From positions 434,001 to 498,000 of the forward strand of contig JAGPYM010000006.1 in the NCBI GenBank assembly GCA_020736575.1: a stretch of 64,000 nucleotides of DNA. The letters run 5' to 3'. The DNA comes from Thelonectria olida. Lineage: Eukaryota; Ascomycota; Sordariomycetes; Hypocreales; Nectriaceae. The number at the start of each line of letters is the position of its first letter. Within the stretch, counting starts at the first letter, position 1. Shown piece after piece: positions 1 through 9,624 of the stretch. The notes under the pieces are model-generated. The model was not told the DNA's origin. It made no database searches and saw nothing but the letters and a program-made list of their open reading frames with translations. Position numbers and translations under genes: made by a program.

Positions 1-67
1 GTCGAGATGCCGGCGGTCAGAGCGACCTTGGGGATGGTCTGGTTGAAGAAAACATTGCCAGCCGCGC
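1..67 (-). CDS. Edge fragment: possible internal exon of a gene continuing left of the window
   Basis: On the minus strand, a CTGAC branch-like motif and a CAG acceptor (68-70) precede an open stretch running to the window edge. It reads AAGNVFFNQTIPKVALTAGI in one frame. A second frame is also open, so the reading frame is not proven. The composition (small, hydrophobic, Gly/Asn-containing) would suit a loop and membrane segment of a transporter, but no family can be named from about 22 residues. The start and the rest of the gene lie outside the window or in an upstream exon I cannot identify. Confidence 0.25.
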
Positions 68-1369
68 CTGCGATGGTCGTGCAAGTCAGCTACTGCCTTT
101 TTGTTTTATTTTTTGGGATGCTCCCGGAGAACAAGATGCGAACCTCTGCGCAGGGCGGCGACGCCAACACGTTGAGCGATCATTGCGACGGTCGAGGAAT
201 TGTGTTCGAATTCGACTTGTTGATATGTCCGTTCAGCAGCGTCGTCGTCGTCGTCGTCGGTGTCGGGTCCGTTTCGGTCGGTCGTGATCCAGAGGAGGAG
301 AGCAGCAGCAGCAGCAGCCGGACTTCAAAGATCGATGATGATGGCTCTGGTGTGCTTCGGAACGGGCGCCCTCGGCTTCTCGGTCCAGTGCGGCCAATGG
401 GGAGCTGCGAATTCATCATCCCGGGGCCTCACGTGATGCGGATTTCCCTCCGCCTCGGAGGTTGCAGCAGCTGTCACGTGCGGGCACCTTTTCTCACGGG
501 GACCGGGTCAGCTCTTTGCCGTAAACGGGGGCAGGCAGAGCTGAGTCAGCGGTGGGTTCCTTCATTAACGTCTGTTCTCCAATTTTTGCTTCTCTTCTTC
601 TTTTCCCTTTTCCCTTCTTCAGATAGTAAGAACGTCCGCCGCTCGGCTGTTTAAACGTTTGTTATGGACAGCGGTCGCAGGCAGGGTCTTTGGACCCTTT
701 GGATGAATCTGAGAAGGATGATCCGTCGTTAATCTCGACATCTAGTGTTTTCTCCGTCTAGATGTCGTTTCATTTTTGAGATCTACATTTCTTCGCGCTT
801 TGTGATGCTGCTGGTGATGAGGTTATCCCCGCTCCTGTCCGCCTGCTATTCTGCCTGTAAACTTGTTCGTAACGTGTCCCTCGAGAATTTTCATGGTAAC
901 CGACGGGTTATACATACCTTCGCCTTTGACTGGGAACCGTATCACTCGTTGAGTTGAATCGGCCAACCCCACCGAACAAAAACTGTCGTCGTCTACCTAC
1001 AAACCGTGATGGGACATGAGGTCAGCAAGGTACCCCAACATGAGAGCATTTATGCCATCTTTGCGCCCTGCCTTGGACACATAGCCATATAAGCAAAAGA
1101 GAAATCTTGTTACTGGAACATAGTGAGTCTAAAACGGCTGTGTCGGTGTTTCGTAACCTTCATCTCTACTGGGTATCCATGGTTTTCACCACCAAAGGTT
1201 ATCGCGACACCATGGGCCTATCCGCGCGCAACCTCCGCCATGCTATTCAAACTTTTAAATACGGACGGCAACAGTATAAAGCAGCCGCATTTCTGTTCTT
1301 CTCTTCAAGGCCTTCCTTCCTTCGCGACTATCACGCTTCCCAATCTTGCCCTTCCCAATCTTGCCAACC
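68..1369. other. Non-coding stretch with triplet microsatellites
   Basis: No convincing gene. It holds a GTC/CGT triplet run (about 238-259) and an AGC run (about 301-319), which create low-complexity Val/Ser open frames on both strands. A 15-bp tandem duplication (CTTCCCAATCTTGCC, 1336-1350 and 1351-1365) ends five bases before the start codon of the next gene, presumably in its leader. Confidence 0.6.
1336..1365 (+). repeat. Perfect 15-bp tandem duplication in a gene leader
   Basis: The unit CTTCCCAATCTTGCC occurs twice head to tail (1336-1350, 1351-1365), immediately before the putative start codon at 1370. It is pyrimidine-rich, as fungal leaders often are. Confidence 0.9.
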
Positions 1370-2328
1370 ATGGACTTCATCGCCAATAACACGCCCATCG
1401 TCCTCCAGACGATATCTAAAGTCTTCAACGCATGCACCAACAAGGCCCACAAGGTACAGTTGAGCATCTCTCACCACCAACTCAAACTTCTCGCTGACTT
1501 GTCGAGGTCATCACCACTGTGACACTCTTTCTCGACTCCGTCATTCAACTTGAGGATGACGATACCTTTGAGCTTGTGGAACCTGTCTCTCCTGAACCTC
1601 TAGATCGCTTCCCTTTCTCTCGACTCTTTGAACACGGTGACCGAAACCCTCTCATCGCAAGCGACCTGAAGCACATCCGTGATCGAATCTATTACTTCGT
1701 CTGGGACAGTCAGCGCACCAACCTAAAACAAGATACCGACTTCGTCCTGGACTCCTGGGGAATCACTCGCAACGTCCACCGCAAAGGTTGGGGGGGTGAT
1801 GGCGATAACGAGGGCGAGGATGCCCTCAAGCTTATCCACTGGGACACCGGCCTGCTGTTCGCCAATAAGGCCATATCCCAGGACTTTGCCCGGTACATCT
1901 ATAGCGTCAACACCGTCGGCATTTATCTGCCCATTCATGCCCGGCCACACGTATTATCAGGTGGCTGCATGCGTGAAGGCCAGCTAAGGGAAACATTATC
2001 GCGATTCGAGATGCCTAACAAGCGCCTGTTTGCGAAGTACACCCGTGACGTGGTCGTCGTCATCGAGGACGTGAGTGGTGATGACGAGGACCTTTACGGC
2101 GACTGGTTTTACGATGAGGACGTCGACGGGGAGCGGTCACCCCTCGCCATAGTCTGCGAGGCATTGTCAGGATGGCGGTTTGGCGAACCCTACGATAACG
2201 AATCGGACGATCGGACTCTTCACGTCAAGGCCATCTTGGGCAGGCCTGAAGAGGATGACAAGGAGAATGAAGAGAGACGCTTGTGGAATGCTTCAAGGCC
2301 CTTCTATCCTCTTCCTTTTACCGAGTAG
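1370..2328 (+). CDS. Hypothetical acidic protein, two exons, about 301 aa
   Basis: I do not recognise a family. Proposed exons are 1370-1453 and 1507-2328. The first encodes 28 residues starting MDFIANNTPIVLQTISKVFN. The intron is 53 nt, starts GTACAG, has a CTGACT branch-like motif and ends in GAG, a rare acceptor. It is not a multiple of three and holds an in-frame stop, so splicing is needed to join the parts in phase 0. The protein is soluble and Asp/Glu-rich. It has a hydrophobic segment near residues 28-40, an acidic patch (GGDGDNEGEDA) mid-protein, a VVVVIEDVSGDDEDLYGDW region around residue 205 and a DDKENEE stretch near the C-terminus. No signal peptide or membrane anchor is clear. 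Codon use looks like real coding. The exact start and splice are inferred. Confidence 0.55.
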
Positions 2329-3054
2329 ACGTTCTCTGCAGTGTACCAAGACGGCGAGGTGCCTCAATCCGACGGATAGGACGGGTTCGGCCGACGGTGA
2401 CCGGTCTTGGGGTTGCAGGATTGAGGTCAATTTTGAGGTTAGGGTTATCGACGTCTTCAGCGAACACGTAGACGTCGAAGCCCTTCTACCTCCTTCCTCC
2501 TGTCAACTGGGGCTTCGATGCTAACTATAAATTAGATTGCGTTAGATTTGCTTTTAGAATTAGTGGAGGATCACGACGGGAAGATGGGGCAGGCTCGGTT
2601 TCAAGGCGTTAATGGAGTCGAGGGAAAAGTTGACGACTTTGCGGGGTTCCTTATCCGTAGACCAATGTTCATTAGATACCTTGAAAAACTAATAAATTTC
2701 GAATACACAATTCGCTTCCTATGCAAGAATGGGCTCAGACAAGACATAGGGCCTCGGTATGCGGTCGTAGAAGACAAAGGGACAGAAACAGTATGTGTCT
2801 ACACCCACGAACACTGATGCGGGCAGAGAGGCAAGCCGCGTAACTACTCTCTATCAAGGCAAACCTCTTTGTTTCCCAATGCATTGTTCCAATCACGTTA
2901 ATCTGTATCATCTGGAACACGTTCTGCTAGACGATTGCCAAGAAATACAAAAGGCAGCTCTTTTGTCAAGACTTTCTCGTCTACCATTTTATCCAGTGCA
3001 AGACCCCCTTAGATCTAACGAACGATGACATCGCCTCCCAAAAAACTTTGACAG
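2329..3054. other. Gap between hypothetical gene and orphan exon
   Basis: No supported gene. Short open frames on the plus strand (2548-2817, 2795-3028) show no recognisable domain. One of them might supply the upstream exon for the transmembrane exon at 3055, for example through a donor at 2965, but this is not established. A stretch around 2996-3054 has a CTAAC motif and a CAG end, so it looks like an intron tail. Confidence 0.4.
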
Positions 3055-3205
3055 GCATTTCGCCATCAGCATTGGCGTGAGCCTCATTATCCTATTCGTC
3101 CTCTTCATCTTCCCGGGATGTCTTCTCCAGGCGCTCGTCGCTTGGCAGGAACACAAGGAGACGCGACGGAAGGCTGTTGCTCAAGCTTCAGGGCCCCAAG
3201 TATAG
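3055..3205 (+). CDS. Orphan exon encoding a C-terminal transmembrane helix
   Basis: After an intron-like tail (CTAAC, then TTGACAG ending at 3054) there is an open stretch to a TAG at 3203-3205. It encodes HFAISIGVSLIILFVLFIFP, then GCLLQALVAWQEHKETRRKA and a short tail. This is a single strong transmembrane helix followed by a basic cytoplasmic end, as in a tail-anchored or single-pass protein. The incoming phase would be 2. The matching 5' exon was not identified with confidence. Possibilities are the last exon of a small membrane protein gene starting near 2.5-2.9 kb, or a gene relic. Confidence 0.3.
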
Positions 3206-3645
3206 AATTCACAAAGACGGGATTCACTCAGTCAAGTTTTTCATAACCTCCAAGCTATCACATCATCTTACCATATCATCCACAAGACAATATCACTCCC
3301 GTCCCACAACGCGCCAGGTCCAGATTTCCAAGTGGTGATTGTGCATTAAAGAATCTCAGGTGATACAAGGCTCCTCCCTCCATCTTCCATCCAGATCACA
3401 GATTTGGTCAAAATACAGGTTGTGAGGCAGGAAATGAAACCCATTTCCCCAGCCGCCCCATGCCATCTATGTGTACCCCAGACGCCAGCCAGCCAGCCTG
3501 ATAAGTCGCTCTAGTGTTATTGTTACAAAACCAACGCCTTGATGAGGAATTCGTTTCCGCGTCTTCCGTCTGTTCCGCCATCATTTTTCCATCAGAGAGG
3601 TATCATTGTCGAAATCAAGAGCGCCCAGGTTCCCTCCTGCGTCCA
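3206..3645. other. 3' flanks of converging transcripts
   Basis: No gene seen. The stretch lies between a plus-strand exon ending at 3205 and the minus-strand regulator gene ending at 3646, and presumably holds both 3' untranslated regions. Confidence 0.5.
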
Positions 3646-6003
3646 TTAGTTTGTGCCGCCCATGCCGAACCCGCCAAACAGAGATGCGGGGATCTGGCTC
3701 GATAACTGAGTGCCGTCCCAGTCCATGCCCCAATTCAATGTGCCGACGTCCAGATAGTCTCCAAAGAACCGGTTGAGTTCCGAGGATGGTGCTGATGATG
3801 TGGGGGGCTGTTGAGCGACGGCTGTTGGCGGAGGTGGTTCGGAGCCGCGAGAAGAGTCGGTTGAGCATTCCTGAAGACGGTAAATGAAAGAGGGGTATTC
3901 CAAGGTGCAGCCCATCTGCGCGTACGCTTTTTCGCGCGCTTTCCACGCTTTGAGGACCAGTTGTGCTTGTGCCGCATATGCTTTTTGGTTCATGTCGAAC
4001 AGTTCCGGATGGAAGCGGTACACCTTCTGGACGAGATTCCAAGCGCGGTCCACGAGGGTTCCTGTCACTCGTTGGCAGAGCTGGCCAGTCATGACGGCAA
4101 AGATGTCGAGCTGGAAGTGAAGCTTTACAAACCAGAGGAAACCGGTTTGCTCCATAATCTCGTATGCGTGGGCGCTATGCTCGTTGTTCATGATGATAAT
4201 CTTGAACAGGTTGTCTTTGGTGTTAAGGATGTCGGTTCCCCATTCTGGTTGTTTCCGCATTGGCACCAAGAACTCCCTCATTTTGCTGACGAGCATCGGT
4301 CGGACAGTAAGAGCCGCGATGTGGGCAGGACCGGCACTCGCATCAATATATCGTACCTCGATCTCGCGCAAATTCTCCTCGAGTTCCTCAACAAGCTCCC
4401 GATATTTCTCAATGGGCGGAGGTGCGGGTTCACCATCTTGAGCAAGCGACGCATCCTCTAGAATTGCAGCTTCCAGCCCGGGGGTTCCATGAAGAAATTC
4501 GGCGTTGATGAGAAATGTGGCAATTTGATACCCCGTGAGACAAAATGCCATCTCGGTAGGTCCCTCCCGGGGCTGCAAGGGCTCGTTTGAACCGGGAAAC
4601 AGATCCGCATCGTTGACGTTTTGGGGCAGTTTGGTGTCCCAGTTGCTGGGGAGCATGGAATTGCTGAGGCCCGATACCAGGGCATTCTTGGCGTCCTGAA
4701 GAATGATTTGCCACCACATCCGCCGTCGCATCTCGGTTTCAAACGGTGTCAGGTTCAGAGTCTCGCCATCGCGGTGGTAGCCCATTTTTTGCGCAATTCG
4801 AACGATCATGCCACTGAGAATCCAGGCAGCGTGCCTGTCATATCGACCCTGAAGAGAAGTCTAGCGTTGACCAGTCAGCACATCATTCAACCAAGGATGG
4901 GGGCGCTTCTGTACCAGGTACAACATCAACGCTTGGAGAGCCACCATGTCGAAATTCTTCAAAAAGTTGAACTTTTGAAGGGCGACCTTGGTGCCCATGG
5001 TAAATCGGCGAATAGCTTCGTCGCGAGTCGAGTTTAGTAACTGCAGGGATTCGTTTTCGGTAAGGGAGACGACTCCCATGGTGAAGATGGAGAAGAGCAG
5101 AGCTTGGTAGTTGACGGGGATATTTTGGATACTTGTTGCTGCATCCATGACAAACGGTTGTACTGAAGGGACATGGATGATTTTCATGAGCGGATTGACG
5201 CGGTCGATAAACAGCTGCCAGAGTCGGAAGACATGGACGGGATCCGGCTGCAATTCTTCGATGCTTTTCGTCGAGGCATCACTCTGGAGGAGAAGGTCAA
5301 TGTTGGGATCTGGGCTCAGATCCTCGGATCCAAGAACACTGCATTCCTCCGGATCGTCGGTATCGACGATTTCCCTCATGGCTTGCAACTACGACCAGGT
5401 TAGGCATCAGCTTCAATGGTAAGAAAGCCTCAAACAGTGAGAAAAGCTCACCTCTTCGTGAATGTTGGCCCATAGATAACTATCCATGAAGCGAACACCT
5501 CCGTCATCCTTTACCATTTTTCCTGCCGGCTTCCACTTGGCTTGCGACTCAGAGCCAGTTGGAGTAGTGACCGAGACATCCGACTGGGAGCCATCCCTGG
5601 AAGGCATGTGGGCGGGCTGGACAGTTGGTGATGGCACGGAGCCGTCGGCATACTGCTTGAGCAGCGCTTCACAGCGCGCAAGTCGCTCCTGGAGGTCTTG
5701 ATTTGGCCGGCGACGCTTGCGCGCGGGAGCCGGAGTGCTTGGGGTGCATGTTACGTTTGCCTGAGGATAACAGCAATGGTGAGCTTGTGGGGTTCGTAGG
5801 CGGGCTTCATCAGCACGACGGTCAACGTATATCCGGCCTGGCCGCGATACGAAGGACTCGCGTTAGAGACAGAGTAAGGAACGCACCTTGATGCAATTTG
5901 AACAGGGCGTGTTGCGATCACATTTGATCTTACGGTGTTGGCAAAGGACGCAAGCCAGTATTCGAGAGGCCTTTTGGGAGCCGGGCGTGGTGATGGTCGA
6001 CAT
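3646..6003 (-). CDS. Zn2Cys6 fungal-specific transcription factor, four exons, 704 aa
   Basis: Probable nuclear DNA-binding regulator of the Gal4 class. Exons on the minus strand are 5887-6003, 5452-5760, 4915-5388 and 3646-4860; introns are 126, 63 and 54 nt with CAG, TAG and TAG acceptors. The zinc cluster is complete: Cys18, 21, 28, 34, 37 and 44, in C-x2-C-x6-C-x5-C-x2-C-x6-C spacing (starts ACVLCQHRKIKCDR), with the first intron falling inside it between Cys37 and Cys44. A basic linker (ARKRRRP) and a short coiled dimerisation stretch (LQERLARCEALLKQY) follow. The middle homology region is recognisable from GRYDRHAAWILSGMIVRIAQ to RRRMWWQI (about residues 304-345). The C-terminus is proline/serine-rich, then Gly/Phe-rich (SLFGGFGMGGTN). 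The target is unknown. The next gene upstream is LYS4, 3.6 kb away and divergent, so a link is only possible. Confidence 0.9.
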
Positions 6004-9000
6004 GTCCGTGGGGTCCGACGGGGTTTGAGAGGACCAAGTTCACATGCCAGCCAGAGAATGTTCTGTGCCTAAGGTTGTGTCGATATTCACGATGCGGATG
6101 AGATGGAGGAGGGACGGGGGGACTCCACTGGAGCCACCTGGACCATCCAACAGTGAGAGCGCTGACAGGAGGGGGAGGGGCAAAAAAGAGGCGGCAAAAA
6201 AAAATAAAGTGAAGGAAGGCCGGACGGAGGGCAAGCGGCGGCTTTGTTCTGCCTTAGGGATAATAAAGCCGGCTTTGGCAAGATGAGGACAACTTGGCGC
6301 AACCTAAAGCAAGTTCGCGCGTGCGCAGAAGCCGGTGCCTGGAAGGGTCTGGAGGGCGTCGTAATTCAGTCAGGAGGCTGATCTCGTTGCGGACTTTTGG
6401 CTTCTGGGGAGGGGGGTGCGCAACTGAGACCCGGCGCTATGTGGTTGTGCGCTGTGTGTGTGAAAGGCCGCCGACAAGGTATAGAATAAAGTAGGTTGAT
6501 GCTACCTGCGCTTAATAATAATGGGCTGCGAGCGGGCAGGCAACAGGATGTGCACAAGGAAACGGATCGGGACGAGCTTTGTGTGCCCTGTGCAATGAGG
6601 AATGATGGATGTTTGTTTCGCCAGGCACGCACAAGTTGACAGGGGATTGCCCGAGCGACGGTAAATGTCCTGCAATAGTATTCGGTCGGGGATAAGGTAC
6701 GCAGCCGCGGACAGCCTACGAATACCTAATCGCAGGGCACTGTGACGTGGGGGAGCGAGTACCGGGAAACTGTTTAGCTCCGGAGGTAGTGTCCTGTCAC
6801 CGAAGGAGGGATGGATGGATGGGATGGGACGGATGACTGCAGCGGTGGTGGTGATGGATGATGATGACGATGGATGGTCAGACAAGCTCTCACTCTCACA
6901 GAGGCTGAGAGGCGCGTGAGAGGTGGCTTGAACGTGCCCAGCACTGGACCTGAGGTGAGGAAATCTGTCAACTTGGTGCGACGGACAGTCGGGCACGACT
7001 GAGGCGTTGAGAGTTGAAAAAACCAAGGAAGATGTGGTAGGTCGGCTGCGAAAGAGCAAGGGCTCCAGAGTCCGAGTCCGAAAAGTATCCGCGCTCCGCT
7101 TCGCTGGGTGCCGAGTATAGTCCAGTCAAGGACGAGAGTCGAGCACTAATGACGAGATGGGCGGAAGCCGCGAGCGCCGTGCGCCGATAGCGATCGGGAC
7201 TTGGCGAAGGAGCGTGTGCCGGAAGGCGTGGGAACAGGTGGTGCACTGCTGCCAACAAATTGACAGTGACGGCGTTGTTGGTTGAGAGCAGGGAGGGAGT
7301 AAGGAACCCGGACAAAAGAAGGTTCTAGACTTTGAGGCAGCCCGGTTCTTCCGCCTCGTCCGCGGAGGGCGATGACGGATTTCTCGATACGACAGATACG
7401 AATCCGACGACTATCAGTCCAGGCGACGTCAATGCTTGAACGATGTTTGGCCCCGGACCGCCGACGGAAGGTAAATATGATGTGATGGGTTAATGCAGAG
7501 ACAGCGGAAGGGGAACGGGACCGGGAATTAGTTATGAACGAGGGGAGAGCAAGATGTCAGTTCTCTTCTTAGTGGCGGGGGAGGGGGAAGTGGAGGAGGC
7601 GTGCCAAGATGTGGTGGTGGTGGCGTTGGTGGGATGTGGGCGTGTAAGAGGGATTGTTGATGGAAAACGAGTTGCTGTGTATTTGTTCCCGGTATGGGTT
7701 GAATGAAGGATCACAGGCCTGAAGGAAGACGACGACAGGCTCTATGATTAACAATCAACCACTGACAACAACTGATACGAGGTGGCCCAGGAACATCAAG
7801 AGCGCAAAGCGAAGGCTTAAAAGAGAGTTGTGACCAGTGCTAATCAATGGGGATGTTAGCGGAGATGGGAACAGGCGGAGTTCCGCAACACTTGAAAGAA
7901 AATGCCGCCCAGAAAGATGTGCAACAACGGCCGACAAACAATGTGTAGTTGATAGTGGAATGTCGATCCTTGGATGGGAAACATTGGCAGTGGGAGGACG
8001 CGGGGATTTATTATCAGGTCACAAACAAACCCGCACACGACTCACCTCCTCAGCTTCATCGGTTCGTGGGTAGTGTCGCGTGTGGCTTGCCGCTTGCACC
8101 GCGCTGAAATGCCAGTTGATGGATCGTGGGCGTTGCTCAAGGTCACTGGCACTCGGCCAAGAACCCACTTCCTTTCGAGGCTTAAAAAGCCGCAGGTCGC
8201 AGGAACCTTTTTTTTTCTTTCTTTCAGCTGGAAACCATGGAAGCAGTGACGACAAGTCTGCACCAGACCCAATCTGCCAATTTTGACGAGGTCAGAGGAA
8301 AACACGGGGATCGGGTAGAGTAGGAATTCCCAATCCCGTCGGGGGCGTGCACGTGCTTCGCTGCGTCTTTTCTCACCCGAGCGTTAGTTGAGGGAGCAGC
8401 GAATAGGAGTTGGCGACGAACGAGGAAAACGACCTGAAACTAGGGTGTGATTCTTCCGATGACTCAACCTCATCAATGAGTCGCGATGAGTCGGCGGGAG
8501 AGAGAGCGTATGTGAGATTGGCCGCAGGGTTTGAGGGAGCGATTAATTGACCCGTCGTTGGGTGGCTTTCTTAGTCTTGGTCAAATGACTTGAAATAAGA
8601 AAAAGAACCGTAAGGCGAGAATTCGAGAGACCCGATATGATGGTCATGGACTATAGTTATCAGATTGGGCTTCTAAGAATAGGCATTCGTAACGTAGATT
8701 TCGTATCGAAAGCAGTTTTCGATGACATCAGACGCGGTCACTGCTTGGGTGTTGTTTGTGTGCTGGACGACAATGAAGGGCTTGGCAAAAGATAACAAGG
8801 AGAGAACTAGTTGTTTGCTGCAGGGAATGTTATTGTCACAATTGTGGTGTAAGGTCCTCCCGTAGGTTATCTTATATATCGTTGCTCTGTATCAGCTACA
8901 ACAGTCACTTCTAATGGGTTGGCAGTCGCTGTTCCCTTCTGTTCGCTTCCAAACAGGGATACCTTCATCTGCGCCAGTTCAGGACCCAGCAGCATGAATT

Positions 9001-9624
9001 GCAACGCAACGCACGTCTCCTCTTTTATTTACTTCTTGCCAACTCTTATTTATTCCCATTGTCCTGCATGTGAGCACAACCTTGAACCGGAGTGTTGATG
9101 CTGCCCGGCCCCGAGTTCCAGAGCCTTCTTTTCACGCCTACGCGATAACGGGTGCATGAGAAGAGTATCATGATAGAGGCTCATGAACCAAGAGTGATCC
9201 GCCGCAGAGATGGTCTTCCGTAAATTTCCATATCTTGGGCCTGGAGCTCCCCCTGAGCAATCTCAACTACATGAAATAGCCTGTTAGTGCTCGATATTGT
9301 ATTTCTCGACATCCATTTGCACCTTCCACAGTGGAGATATTCCCGTCTCCCTGGCCATAATCCTACGCACGTGATACAATCCTAAAACCTGGAGCTCAGC
9401 CAATCACAGCGCCCCAAGTTCGGATGATGCTGCCCCACAAATTTCAGTGGCCCCAGAGCACTCCCTCACTGTGAACTTTGGCCCCGAGGCCGGCGTTCGC
9501 TCGATTGAAGCTATCCACGACCGAAAAAAATAATGCTTTCTCAACCGCTCAGTTACCCGTGGCGTTTTCTCAGACTTAGCATTCTGGCATAGTCTATGCC
9601 ACTATCGATCTCTAAAAACCCATC
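6004..9624. promoter_or_regulatory. 3.6-kb divergent intergenic region between the regulator and LYS4
   Basis: No convincing coding sequence on either strand; open frames of up to 185 residues are low-complexity Ser/Pro/His products of CCA/TCC-rich DNA. Noted features are GGAT-type short repeats (about 6809-6835), a T/C tract before CAG (8208-8226) and one TGACTCA (8460-8466) followed by two ATGAGTCG units (8476-8483, 8486-8493). These resemble Gcn4/CPC1 sites, but such heptamers also occur elsewhere in the window. The region must contain both promoters. Confidence 0.5.

Noticed and set aside
180..419. Leu/Thr-repeat protein from the triplet run
   Set aside because: Low-complexity product of CGT/AGC microsatellites with no flanking coding signal.
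6502..7315. Minus-strand open frames of 185 and 115 codons
   Set aside because: Ser/Pro/His-rich translations of short GGAT/CCA repeats, mutually overlapping, with no domains or consistent splice signals.
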